Notes: generated by a model not told the origin, from the sequence alone. Numbered from the stretch's first letter, positions 1 through 7,699 are shown. The stretch: DNA of 55,388 nucleotides from Halomonas llamarensis (GCF_023555005.1 NZ_JAMJPJ010000021.1:1-55388); one strand, 5' to 3'. Program-made: numbers and translations.

Positions 1-2
1 AC

Positions 3-110
3 GCGCATCTGCTGGAGCGCTTTTCTTTCTACTTGGGTCTGGACTTCAATTGCATAAAATCCCGACCCGACTTTGACGAGATGTGCCACTACGGTGCTAT
101 CGCGTCATGA
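3..110 (+). CDS. C-terminal end of an unidentified protein (cut by window start)
   Basis: An open frame runs from the window edge to a TGA at 108-110 and gives 35 residues, ending DEMCHYGAIAS. The composition (aromatic and charged residues, no low complexity) looks coding, and the other two plus frames stop sooner. I do not recognise the family from this tail. It converges on the amino-acid transporter genes that end at 151, about 40 bp away, so it is not part of that operon. Confidence 0.35.
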   Translation, partial: AHLLERFSFYLGLDFNCIKSRPDFDEMCHYGAIAS

Positions 111-150
111 AACTGTCCGAACCATTGATCCAAGATCTTGACAGCAAAAA

Positions 151-909
151 CTAACCCAGTGGATTTATAGGCTGATTAACAAGCACTTTGCGTAAAAAAT
201 CGCGTGTCCGAGGATCTTCAGGTGCTTGGAAAAGCTGCGATGGCGGGCCTTGTTCAACAATACGCCCACCTTCCATAAAAATCACTCGGTCAGCTACGTC
301 CTGTGCAAAGCTCATCTCATGCGTGACTACCAGCATGGTTTGACGTTCGGTAGCCAACTGCTTCATCAAAGCAAGCACTTCTTCGACCCATTCAGGATCA
401 AGCGAGGAGGTTGGCTCATCAAAGAGGATAACATCGGCCTGAGCGGCCATCGCACGGCCAATACCCACACGCTGCTGTTGTCCGCCAGAAAGCGAAGCAG
501 GGTAAGCATCGGCCTTATCAGCGAGGCCGATGCTTGTAAGAATCTCATGGGCACGAGAATGTGCTATTTTCTTTGGCCAACGGTTGACCACGATTAGGCC
601 TTCTGCAATGTTTTCAAGCGCTGTTTTGTTAGCGAACAATGCGTAATTCTGGAAAACAAATGCAGTCCGCCGCCGCAATGCAAGAATCTCATCACGACGA
701 GCATGAGCGGCGTCGACACTTAAGTCACCGATTGTAATGTGACCTTCATCCGGCTTTTCGAGAAAATTCAAGCAGCGCAGCAGGGTCGACTTACCGGTAC
801 CTGATGGCCCAATGACAACGATAATTTCACCCTGCTCAATCGATAGGTCAATACCATCAAGCACAGCGTTACCATCAAACCGTTTGATCAGGTGACGAAC
901 GTTGATCAT
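151..909 (-). CDS. tcyN: Amino-acid (cystine-type) ABC transporter, ATP-binding protein
   Basis: This is the 252-aa ATPase that should power a polar amino-acid importer at the inner face of the cytoplasmic membrane. Visible motifs are Walker [10 protein letters not shown] near residue 34, the ABC signature [14 protein letters not shown] near 140 and Walker B/D-loop [11 protein letters not shown] near 160, the layout of the HisP/GlnQ/TcyN family. Its ATG overlaps the permease stop (906-909), so the two are translationally coupled. The order binding protein, permease, ATPase on minus indicates one operon. The cystine assignment comes from the binding protein and is an inference; another polar amino acid is possible. 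The gene symbol is tentative. Confidence 0.85.
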   Translation of the reverse strand: MINVRHLIKRFDGNAVLDGIDLSIEQGEIIVVIGPSGTGKSTLLRCLNFLEKPDEGHITIGDLSVDAAHARRDEILALRRRTAFVFQNYALFANKTALENIAEGLIVVNRWPKKIAHSRAHEILTSIGLADKADAYPASLSGGQQQRVGIGRAMAAQADVILFDEPTSSLDPEWVEEVLALMKQLATERQTMLVVTHEMSFAQDVADRVIFMEGGRIVEQGPPSQLFQAPEDPRTRDFLRKVLVNQPINPLG

Positions 910-1580
910 CGCCTGTATGCCTCATTCAATCGGGTTTCCAATCGGCGTTGTAGCCATGCTAGCCCCTCTACAATCATCCAGTAGATCAAGGCAACAGTGA
1001 CAAATGCTTCAAAATACAAGAAGCTACCTGCCGCTTCTTTCTGGGTGGCTCCCATGAGCTCGGTGACACCTAACGTGAATGCTAGCGATGTTGCTTTGAT
1101 CATGTCGATGAAGTAGTTCATCAGCGTGGGCACTGCTACTCGTGTCGCTTGAGGCAGCACAATACGGCGCATCAATTGCCCGTTTGTCATCCCGATGGAA
1201 AGTGCTGCTTCGGTTTGGCTTCGGTCCACGCCGATTATGGCGGCACGTATGGATTCAGCCATGTAAGCAGCAAAGTGCAACGTCAACCCCATGATAGTCG
1301 CAGTAACGCCGTTAATTTGTGTGAGAAAAGCCAGTACTTGTGGTAGCCCGTAATAAAACAAGAAAAGCTGTACGAGAAGCGGCGTTCCGCGAAAAAAAGA
1401 AATAAAGAGCAGTGTCGCGCCGTTTAACCCCGGTATCCGCAGCACTCGAATAACAGCAAGTGCACTAGCCAAGGCAAGCGCCAATACCATGCCAGCAAAC
1501 GCCATAGCCAACGTAAGGGGTAAATAGCGAAGAAGGATGGGCACAAGACCCACCATATAATCGATGTTAAGAATATTCAT
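906..1580 (-). CDS. tcyL: Amino-acid ABC transporter permease, HisM/TcyL type
   Basis: This 224-aa inner-membrane permease belongs to the polar amino-acid family. It has an N-terminal hydrophobic helix ([25 protein letters not shown]), a run [22 protein letters not shown] typical of the family, and the EAA loop around [35 protein letters not shown] that contacts the ATPase. Its length is normal. It lies 17 bp downstream of the binding-protein gene and overlaps the ATPase start by 4 bp. A single permease gene implies a homodimer, as in TcyL/YecS systems. Confidence 0.85.
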   Translation of the reverse strand: MNILNIDYMVGLVPILLRYLPLTLAMAFAGMVLALALASALAVIRVLRIPGLNGATLLFISFFRGTPLLVQLFLFYYGLPQVLAFLTQINGVTATIMGLTLHFAAYMAESIRAAIIGVDRSQTEAALSIGMTNGQLMRRIVLPQATRVAVPTLMNYFIDMIKATSLAFTLGVTELMGATQKEAAGSFLYFEAFVTVALIYWMIVEGLAWLQRRLETRLNEAYRR

Positions 1581-1597
1581 ACGGCTAGCTTACTGCT

Positions 1598-2359
1598 TTA
1601 ACGGCGGGTAATGTCAGAACCGAACCAACGCTCTGAAATCTTGTTAAGCACCCCTTTTTTCCGCAGTGTTATTAGCGCATTACCCACCTGGTCACGCAAG
1701 GCCCGACCACTCTCGGTATCGCGGAAAGGCAAAGCATTACGAATATCTGAGAATGGCGGCCCAGCCAGCTGCAAGGGTAAGGGTTTATCTTGAATGACTT
1801 GGCTAGCACTTACTCGATCCATCACGAACGCATCCACACGGCCTAAAGCGGTGTCTTGTTCAATATTACTTTCATAAGTGCGTATATCAATCTCATCTTT
1901 GTAAGGCAACTCATGCAGCAGCTCTTCGTAGTTGGAGCCTAAGTTGACTGCTACGCGCTTTCCACGCAGATCTTCAACGCTCTTTATCTCTTCATTACCT
2001 GCTTTTACGACCACTTGGGCGCCATCGTAAACATAGGGTTCAGTGAAGGCATATTTTTCTTGGCGCTCTTCGGTAATGGTGATCTGATTGGCGATAGTAT
2101 CGATGCGGCCGGATTCGAGCATACCAAACAACCCGGAGAAGTTAGCGGTAATAAACTCGACATCGACATCCAACTCGTTGCCTACGGCTTCCATAACATC
2201 GACTTCGAAACCTTGAAGAACGTCTTGCTCAACAAAGGTAAAGGGAAAGTAGCCACCCGACATACCTACGCGCAGCACGTTTTCATCTTGTGCTTGGGCC
2301 ATGCCGCCTAAGGTGAATGTGCTTGCGAAAAACAGAGCGATAAACCGTTTGCCCAACAT
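1598..2359 (-). CDS. tcyJ: Cystine-type periplasmic amino-acid-binding protein
   Basis: This 253-aa solute-binding protein (SBP_bac_3 family) has a cleavable signal peptide ending at about GGMAQAQ. The mature part carries the family pattern LRVGMSGGYFPFTF, and a block NQITITEERQEKYAFTEPY followed by DLRGKRVAVNLGSNYEELL. By memory this closely parallels E. coli FliY/TcyJ (NQVTISDERKKKYDFSTPY; DLKGKKVGVGLGTNYEEWL), and the end ERWFGSDITRR parallels EKWFGADVTK. Cystine is therefore the best substrate guess. It is the first gene of the operon; the promoter region holds a perfect inverted repeat. Confidence 0.8.
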   Translation of the reverse strand: MLGKRFIALFFASTFTLGGMAQAQDENVLRVGMSGGYFPFTFVEQDVLQGFEVDVMEAVGNELDVDVEFITANFSGLFGMLESGRIDTIANQITITEERQEKYAFTEPYVYDGAQVVVKAGNEEIKSVEDLRGKRVAVNLGSNYEELLHELPYKDEIDIRTYESNIEQDTALGRVDAFVMDRVSASQVIQDKPLPLQLAGPPFSDIRNALPFRDTESGRALRDQVGNALITLRKKGVLNKISERWFGSDITRR

Positions 2360-2385
2360 AAAAGCCTCTCTTGTACCAATATATT

Positions 2386-2421
2386 AAAATAGAATATAAA
2401 ATATTATTTATATTCTATTTT
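2386..2421. promoter_or_regulatory. Perfect 15-bp inverted repeat upstream of the cystine transporter operon
   Basis: The left arm AAAATAGAATATAAA (2386-2400) and right arm TTTATATTCTATTTT (2407-2421) are exact reverse complements, separated by ATATTA. The repeat begins 27 bp upstream of the binding-protein ATG at 2359. It is almost pure A/T with no U-tract geometry for terminating any gene here, so an operator overlapping the promoter fits better than a terminator. The regulator is unknown. Confidence 0.6.
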
Positions 2422-2477
2422 GTCACACAACAGCACAGATAACTAGACATCATCTCTCCTAACCGACCACAAACTAT

Positions 2478-2650
2478 TCAACGAGTGATTTGCGGGTGAT
2501 ATTCGGTTTGCGTCTTGCGCACCCCGCAAGTGATATAGATCAGCTTTCGCATCGCTGCGCCCAAGGCCGCCATGTTGCTCTTGCCGCTAGCCATCATCCG
2601 CTGATAAAGCACCGTAATATCAGGATTACATCGCAGACTTACCACGGTCC
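2478..2650 (-). pseudogene. Remnant of an IS110-family transposase (C-terminal end only)
   Basis: Translating the minus strand gives about 57 residues ending at TGA (2478-2480). They include RCNPDITVLYQRMMASGK, then SNMAALGAAMRKLIYIT and a short tail. IS110/IS116-type transposases end with a pattern like RHNP..K.FY.RL...GK.KK.AL.A.MRKLL.I, and the match in spacing and key residues (N-P, Y-Q-R, GK, A-MRKL) is good. The catalytic N-terminal part is absent, no start codon serves the fragment and I see no element ends. It is a decayed scar, not an active element. Confidence 0.6.
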
Positions 2651-2741
2651 AGCAATGATAAGTTGATCAAGCACATCCACTCTCTTTGCCATTTTCCTGA
2701 CCTCGGTCATTTCTCGCGCTGACCTGAAGGCTCACCCTATA

Positions 2742-2757
2742 AATCAACATATAGTGT
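2742..2757 (+). promoter_or_regulatory. Putative NrdR box upstream of nrdD
   Basis: The sequence AATCAACATATAGTGT agrees with the recalled NrdR consensus acaCwAtATaTwGtgt at 13 of 16 positions, with the right half essentially perfect. NrdR represses ribonucleotide reductase operons, usually from paired boxes. A second, weaker candidate (2780-2795, 12 of 16) starts 38 bp downstream but overlaps the apparent GTG start of nrdD. Confidence 0.5.
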
Positions 2758-2791
2758 TTTATTAGAAATAAATTAGCATATATAGTATATT

Positions 2792-4549
2792 GTGGTGATA
2801 ATACCCCCCAATATTCAAACTGACAAGCGCCACATCGATGTCGCTTCAACGGTCAACGAGTATCTTCAACGTGCCGACTGGCGCGTTCAGGCAAATGCCA
2901 ATCAGGGATATTCCCTGGGCGGACTAATTCTCAATGTTTCCGGCAAGCTGATCGCCAACTATTGGCTCGATGAGATCTACCCGGCGGCGGTGGGAGAAGC
3001 GCACCGGGAAGGAGACCTGCACATTCACGACCTGGATATGCTGTGTGGCTATTGCGCCGGTTGGTCGCTGCGTAATTTGCTTCACGAGGGATTCAACGGT
3101 GTGCCGGGACGTGCCGAAAGCCATCCGCCACGGCATCTTTCGAGCGCCCTGAGCCAGATGGTTAATTTTCTCGGCACATTGCAGAATGAGTGGGCGGGTG
3201 CGCAAGCCTTTAGCTCCTTCGATACGTATCTAGCGCCTTACGTGCGCAAGGATAGGTTGGCATACGAACACATCAAACAGGCAATTCAGGAGTTCATCTA
3301 CAACCTCAACGTTCCTTCGCGCTGGGGTAGCCAGACCCCTTTCACCAATCTGACCTTCGACTGGGTCTGCCCCGATGACTTGCGCCAGCAGATTCCCGTC
3401 ATCGGTGGTGAAGCGCAGCCATTCAGCTACGGGGAGCTCCAGGAAGAGATGGACCTGATAAACCGTGCCTACCTGGAAATCATGGAAGCCGGTGACCGCC
3501 AAGGGCGGGTATTCACCTTCCCGATCCCTACCTACAACATCACGCATGACTTTGACTGGGAAAGCGACAGCGCCGAGCGCCTCTTTGCGTTGACCGCCAA
3601 ATACGGGCTGCCCTATTTCCAGAACTTTCTCAACTCAGACCTGGAACCTCACATGGTACGTTCCATGTGCTGTCGACTGCAGCTCGACTTAAGCGAGCTG
3701 CTCAAGCGTGGCAATGGTCTATTCGGCAGTGCCGAGCAAACCGGTTCATTGGGGGTGGTGACCATCAATTGCGCGCGACTGGGCTATCACTTCGCCGGTG
3801 ATCACGCCGGACTGATCAACGAGCTGGACCGGTTGCTCTCCTTGGGTCGCGATAGCCTGGAACTCAAGCGCGAATGCCTCCAGCAATGGATGGACCAAGG
3901 CCTCTACCCTTTTACCCAACGCTACCTTGGGACCCTGCGTAACCACTTCTCGACACTGGGAGTTAACGGGCTCAATGAAATGGTGCGCAACTTCAGCGAT
4001 GACCGCCACGACATCACCGATCCGGAAGGGCTGCAACTGGCACTAGAGACGCTCGACCATGTGCGTGAAAGGATGCGTGAATTTCAGGAGCAGACCGGGC
4101 ATATGTATAACCTGGAGGCCACACCCGCAGAAGGTACCACGCACCGTTTTGCCCGTGAGGATTTAGCTCGCTATCCCGATATTATCCAGGCTGGCACACC
4201 CGAAGCCCCCTACTACACCAATTCCAGCCAACTGCCGGTCGGGCATACCGATGATCCTTTTGAAGCATTGATCCACCAGGACCCATTACAGACTCGCTAC
4301 ACGGGAGGCACCGTACTGCATCTTTACATGCGCGAGCGGCTTAGCTCAGCCCTTGCCTGCCGCAAGCTGGTAAAAACGGCGCTCTCTCGCTTTCGTCTAC
4401 CTTATATCACCGTGACACCCACCTTCTCGATTTGTCCGGTACATGGCTACTTGGCCGGTGAGCATGAGTTTTGCCCAACATGCGACGAAACCCTGTTGGC
4501 AAAAATGCGTAACGACCAAGAGCAAGTACCGTCAAAGAGTGCGCCTTAA
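2792..4549 (+). CDS. nrdD: Class III anaerobic ribonucleotide reductase, catalytic core lacking the glycyl-radical domain
   Basis: This 585-aa protein is the catalytic part of the oxygen-sensitive RNR that reduces ribonucleotides to deoxyribonucleotides during anaerobic growth. Recognisable blocks are the substrate-loop start YSLGGLILNVSGK, HIHDLDMLCGYCAGWS (C85/C88, one likely the thiyl cysteine), RSMCCR (second catalytic cysteine region) and ATPAEGTTHRF. A zinc-ribbon-like tail CPVHG...CPTC lies near residues 550-566. Two parts are missing. The usual N-terminal ATP-cone is absent, since the core begins almost at once. The C-terminal glycyl-radical loop is also absent and is encoded separately 53 bp downstream. 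The start must be GTG 2792 or 2795, because an in-frame TAG lies at 2783; no Shine-Dalgarno is visible. Confidence 0.9.
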   Translation: MVIIPPNIQTDKRHIDVASTVNEYLQRADWRVQANANQGYSLGGLILNVSGKLIANYWLDEIYPAAVGEAHREGDLHIHDLDMLCGYCAGWSLRNLLHEGFNGVPGRAESHPPRHLSSALSQMVNFLGTLQNEWAGAQAFSSFDTYLAPYVRKDRLAYEHIKQAIQEFIYNLNVPSRWGSQTPFTNLTFDWVCPDDLRQQIPVIGGEAQPFSYGELQEEMDLINRAYLEIMEAGDRQGRVFTFPIPTYNITHDFDWESDSAERLFALTAKYGLPYFQNFLNSDLEPHMVRSMCCRLQLDLSELLKRGNGLFGSAEQTGSLGVVTINCARLGYHFAGDHAGLINELDRLLSLGRDSLELKRECLQQWMDQGLYPFTQRYLGTLRNHFSTLGVNGLNEMVRNFSDDRHDITDPEGLQLALETLDHVRERMREFQEQTGHMYNLEATPAEGTTHRFAREDLARYPDIIQAGTPEAPYYTNSSQLPVGHTDDPFEALIHQDPLQTRYTGGTVLHLYMRERLSSALACRKLVKTALSRFRLPYITVTPTFSICPVHGYLAGEHEFCPTCDETLLAKMRNDQEQVPSKSAP

Positions 4550-4602
4550 CGGCGTGCAATAAAGCAACGTCCCTTCAACCCATCGTTAGCAAGGAGCATC
4601 TT

Positions 4603-4767
4603 ATGCACCAAGCACATTACGACACCCTACCTACCGAACAACGTCAACGCTGCAAAGTCTGGACGCGCGTCATGGGCTATCACCGACCGGTGAGCCAATT
4701 CAATATCGGCAAACGTGGCGAACATCGGGAACGTCGACATTTCAATGAAGACACCGTTGACATCTAA
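4603..4767 (+). CDS. Stand-alone glycyl-radical domain of anaerobic ribonucleotide reductase
   Basis: This 54-aa gene has an ATG at 4603 and a strong AAGGAG site at 4591-4596. It encodes KVWTRVMGYHRPVSQFN followed by IGKRGEHRERRHF. That is the class III RNR C-terminal radical loop (R-V-x-G-Y-x-x-P-V...N-x-G-K...E-x-x-R-x-x-F); Gly25 should carry the radical made by NrdG. It sits between nrdD and nrdG in a different reading frame from nrdD. With its own ribosome-binding site it is a real gene rather than the read-through tail of a broken nrdD. By analogy with autonomous glycyl-radical proteins it should dock onto the NrdD core. The identification is strong; independent function is inferred. 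Confidence 0.8.
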   Translation: MHQAHYDTLPTEQRQRCKVWTRVMGYHRPVSQFNIGKRGEHRERRHFNEDTVDI

Positions 4768-4833
4768 CGTCACGTTCCGTTATTCACTCAAGAGTCGGGT
4801 GCCTGATGCAGGCACCCGACATGGGTTATTGTC

Positions 4834-5583
4834 ATGTCCATTATTGCAACGCTCTCCGATTCCAGCACCTTACCCGGCACGATTCGCCTGCCTATCGCCG
4901 GTCTGACGCCCATAACCACATTGGACTACCCCAACCACTTGGCTTGTGTGGTATTTCTGCAAGGATGCCCGCTACGTTGTGGCTACTGTCATAATCCACA
5001 GATGATAAAGCCCAGGCGCGGCAAACCACAGGAATGGCAGGACGTGAAGCAATTTTTGGCTAGCCGCCGCGGCCTAATCGAAGCCGTCGTGTTTAGTGGA
5101 GGAGAACCGACACTGCATAACAGTCTGGTCGATGCAATTCACGAGGTAAAAGCGATGGGCTTCAAGGTCGGCCTGCACACCGCCGGCCCCTACCCGGAAC
5201 ACTTGGCTCGGCTATTGCCACAGCTAGACTGGGTTGGCCTTGATGTGAAGGGGCGCGGACAGGATTTTGACCGGATATGTGGACGCCCAGGCATCTGGCA
5301 ACGTCATAGCCACAGTTTGGCAGCCCTACTCGACAGCGATATCGACTTCGAATGTCGCACCACGGTGCACTGGAAGGATTTCACGCTTGCCGAGGTGGAA
5401 CGCTTGGCGCTGACACTGGCCGACTGCGGTGTACGCCGCTATGCACTTCAAGTGGCTCGCACCGACCAGTGTATTTCCCCGACTTATTGCCAAGCGATTC
5501 CCAACGCTCCTCCCATTTCGATGCTAGCGGCCCTAGTCAAACGTCTCACCCCGTATTTCGAACGTATCGAGCTGAGACAGTGA
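4834..5583 (+). CDS. nrdG: Anaerobic ribonucleotide reductase activating protein (radical SAM)
   Basis: This 249-aa radical SAM enzyme installs the glycyl radical on the NrdD radical domain using S-adenosylmethionine and a [4Fe-4S] cluster. The cluster motif CPLRCGYC is at C45, C49 and C52, followed by the glycine-rich SAM motif VVFSGGEPTL near residue 90. At 249 aa it is longer than E. coli NrdG (about 154 aa) and resembles the longer Pseudomonas-type activators. It follows the glycyl-radical gene by 66 bp on the same strand, so nrdD, the radical domain and nrdG probably form one operon. It must act on the small protein rather than on NrdD itself. Confidence 0.9.
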   Translation: MSIIATLSDSSTLPGTIRLPIAGLTPITTLDYPNHLACVVFLQGCPLRCGYCHNPQMIKPRRGKPQEWQDVKQFLASRRGLIEAVVFSGGEPTLHNSLVDAIHEVKAMGFKVGLHTAGPYPEHLARLLPQLDWVGLDVKGRGQDFDRICGRPGIWQRHSHSLAALLDSDIDFECRTTVHWKDFTLAEVERLALTLADCGVRRYALQVARTDQCISPTYCQAIPNAPPISMLAALVKRLTPYFERIELRQ

Positions 5584-5620
5584 AATATCCCATTTCCAAG
5601 AGAGGACCTTTACGATCGCC

Positions 5621-6118
5621 TCAATCTCTGCGCGCCAGACGCTCCAGCCCCATTAACACCTCGCCCAGGCGCCCTTGAGCGAGGCCTTCCTCGCAGCCAT
5701 CCAGTAAATTCTTGAGCATCAACCCCAGCTCGGTGTCTCCCTCAATCAGCAAGCGACGCTGAAAAAACAGGCTGTCAGGGTCTTCACGCCGAGTGGCAAG
5801 GCACAAGAACTCTCGCCAGCCTCCCCGGATGGCCGCCTCACCAACCTCGCGACACAGCACCAGGCGTTGAGCCTTGAGCGTTAGACTTAGCGACACCCCT
5901 ACATCGTCGATTGCCAGGGTGATACGACGCCCCTCCAGCACATCGAATTCGCCCTCCTCAAGAGGTGCCGCAAAGGTACGGTTGAGCAAAGGTTCGACTA
6001 GACGCTGCTTAATAGCGAAGGGAGCCCGAGAATCGAGAAGGCCAATCAAACGACTAGGTGTCGGAGGAAGCGGCAGTGAGGAAGACGCCGCAGGTATAGA
6101 AAAAGGCAGCAATGACAT
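5621..6118 (-). CDS. ubiT: UbiT, SCP2-domain accessory factor for O2-independent ubiquinone synthesis
   Basis: This 165-aa protein has an SCP2 (sterol-carrier) lipid-binding fold. Family signatures are IKQRLVEPLLNRTFAAPLEEGEFDVLEGRRITLAIDDVG and the tail DPDSLFFQRRLLIEGDTELGLMLKNLLD, which match E. coli YhbT/UbiT. UbiT works with the hydroxylases UbiU and UbiV to make ubiquinone without oxygen, and both are encoded in this window at 16.3-18.2 kb. Here it stands alone, converging with nrdG and sharing its strand with hemN. An FNR/Anr-like box about 80 bp upstream of the ATG fits anaerobic induction. Confidence 0.8.
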   Translation of the reverse strand: MSLLPFSIPAASSSLPLPPTPSRLIGLLDSRAPFAIKQRLVEPLLNRTFAAPLEEGEFDVLEGRRITLAIDDVGVSLSLTLKAQRLVLCREVGEAAIRGGWREFLCLATRREDPDSLFFQRRLLIEGDTELGLMLKNLLDGCEEGLAQGRLGEVLMGLERLARRD

Positions 6119-6194
6119 GACAAATACTCCGGGGCAAACACATCAATGGAAAACTCCAAGCGGCTCATCCTAGGCGCCAACGCAACACTTCGCA

Positions 6195-6208
6195 CTGACA
6201 TGCATCAA
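6195..6208 (-). promoter_or_regulatory. Putative FNR/Anr/Dnr box upstream of ubiT
   Basis: The sequence CTGACATGCATCAA fits TTGAC/T-N4-ATCAA at 9 of 10 defined bases. Its centre lies about 83 bp upstream of the ubiT ATG (6118), a distance compatible with class II activation and a leader of about 40 nt. The gene set around it (nrdDG, hemN, nos) makes an oxygen- or NO-responsive Crp/Fnr regulator plausible. Confidence 0.5.
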
Positions 6209-6313
6209 TCCATGAGCGCGAAACACCGCTATTGCGCATGGATGTTTGTCACAGCACTTCGGACCTCGTTCGCCATCTCTGAAAGCCTGTCGATTGGTCG
6301 CTAAGTGCTGGCT

Positions 6314-7699
6314 TCATAACGTGCGTGAAAACCGCCCTTCCTGAGGCTTGAGATAGGCATCGAAGGCCATTGCCACGTTACGCATCATCAGGCGTCCGGC
6401 AGGCAGCACTTCGATGGCGTCGGCATGGATGGCCAGCAGTTCATCGCGTTGCATTTCTTCCAGATGTGCCAAAGCATCCGCGAAGATTTCGCGAAACACC
6501 ACCCCGTGACGCACCTCAATATCGCCAAACTCAACCCGACCATGGCACATCAGCGCGTTGATCACGTCGCGACGCAGGCGATCGTCATCGTTGAGGCGAT
6601 ATCCCCGCATCACCGGCAAGCGTCCGCTTTCCAGACGATGTTGATACTGAGCAGTCTCCTTGACGTTCTGGCTGTAGGTATCACCTACCTTGCCGATGGC
6701 GGTAATACCCAAGCCAATGAGGTCGCAGTCGGCATGCGTGGAATACCCCTGGAAATTGCGCTGCAGGGTACGATTCTCGCGCGCCAGACTGAGCTCGTCT
6801 TCGGGTAGTGCGAAGTGGTCCATGCCGATGTAGACATAACCAGCATCGGTGAGCCGCTGAATGGTCAATTCCAGCAGCTCCAGCTTACGCTCCGGCGGCG
6901 GCATGTCTTCAGGGCGGATGAGCCGCTGCGCCTTGAACAGCTCCGGCAAGTGGGCATAGCTGTAGGTGGCGATACGGTCTGGCCGCAGGGCGATGATCTT
7001 GGCAAGCGTGGTGTCAAAGCTCGCCACCGTCTGCAGCGGTAGCCCATAGATCAAGTCGACACTGATCGATTGAAAACCGGCATCGCGGGCGGCCTCAACC
7101 AGTTCCACCACCTGGGCTTCGCTCTGCACGCGGTTGACCGCCTCCTGAACATCGAGGTCGAAGTCCTGAACGCCAAAACTCAAGCGGTTGAAACCCAGCG
7201 CATACAGCTCATGAATCTGTTCGGGCGTCACGGTGCGCGGGTCCACCTCCAGCGAAAACTCGCGTGCCTCGGGCGAGGCGAAATGAAAGGCTGCATCCAA
7301 CGCCGCCATCAAATCGGCTAATTGCGCATTGCTAAGGTAGGTGGGTGTCCCGCCACCCAGGTGCAGCTGGGTCATGCGGCGTGAATTGTCGAACAGTTTT
7401 CCCTGGATAGTTATTTCGTGCTTCAACCAATCCAGATATTCAGCGGCGCGCTCGGTGTTATGCGTAATGATCTTGTTGCAGGCACAGTAGTAGCAAAGGC
7501 TCTGGCAAAACGGGATGTGAATATACGCCGACAACGGCTTGGGCGAGGCCACCCGATTACTCCGCTCGGCAGCGGCACGGTAGTCGTCTTCAGCGAAAGC
7601 CGCGTGAAACTGGGGTGCCGTGGGATAAGAAGTATAGCGCGGTCCCGGTCGGTCGTATTTTTCCACCAGGGGGCGGTCGAAGAGCACATCGTCTTTCAT
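6314..7699 (-). CDS. hemN: Oxygen-independent coproporphyrinogen III oxidase
   Basis: This radical SAM enzyme (461 aa from ATG 7699) converts coproporphyrinogen III to protoporphyrinogen IX without O2 in heme synthesis. The cluster motif PFCQSLCYYCACNK supplies three cysteines at about C65, C69 and C72. It is followed by the SAM-binding LHLGGGTPTYL and by VDLIYGLPLQT, and the HemN C-terminal domain is present. The length matches E. coli HemN (457 aa). A GTG nine bases upstream could also serve as the start; I prefer the ATG because GGTG lies just before it. It diverges from the nos cluster and fits the anaerobic setting. Confidence 0.92.
   Translation of the reverse strand: MKDDVLFDRPLVEKYDRPGPRYTSYPTAPQFHAAFAEDDYRAAAERSNRVASPKPLSAYIHIPFCQSLCYYCACNKIITHNTERAAEYLDWLKHEITIQGKLFDNSRRMTQLHLGGGTPTYLSNAQLADLMAALDAAFHFASPEAREFSLEVDPRTVTPEQIHELYALGFNRLSFGVQDFDLDVQEAVNRVQSEAQVVELVEAARDAGFQSISVDLIYGLPLQTVASFDTTLAKIIALRPDRIATYSYAHLPELFKAQRLIRPEDMPPPERKLELLELTIQRLTDAGYVYIGMDHFALPEDELSLARENRTLQRNFQGYSTHADCDLIGLGITAIGKVGDTYSQNVKETAQYQHRLESGRLPVMRGYRLNDDDRLRRDVINALMCHGRVEFGDIEVRHGVVFREIFADALAHLEEMQRDELLAIHADAIEVLPAGRLMMRNVAMAFDAYLKPQEGRFSRTL

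Larger units (their letters stand above)
2360..2791. other. Intergenic region between the cystine transporter and nrdD
   Basis: This divergent spacer of about 430 bp holds, in order, the transporter inverted repeat (2386-2421), a minus-strand remnant of an IS110-family transposase (2478-2650), and an A/T-rich stretch before nrdD with one good and one weaker NrdR-like box. No intact gene is seen. The remnant suggests that an insertion and decay event shaped the nrdD upstream region. Confidence 0.6.

Noticed and set aside
226..597. Plus-strand frame opposite the ATP-binding gene
   Set aside because: It is antisense to a gene with clear Walker motifs and has no family features; a shadow frame.
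2530..2543. FNR-like word gTGATatagATCAg upstream of nrdD
   Set aside because: The core matches, but it lies about 250 bp from the start, inside the transposase remnant; a regulatory role is not supported by position.
2656..2670. TGAT-N6-ATCAA near nrdD
   Set aside because: Spacing between half-sites is six, not the four required for FNR-type boxes.
4715..4906. Small frame downstream of nrdD on plus
   Set aside because: It lies in a different frame from the real glycyl-radical gene, has no ribosome-binding site and runs into nrdG.
5584..5620. Terminator between nrdG and ubiT
   Set aside because: No hairpin of meaningful length is visible in the 37-bp gap.
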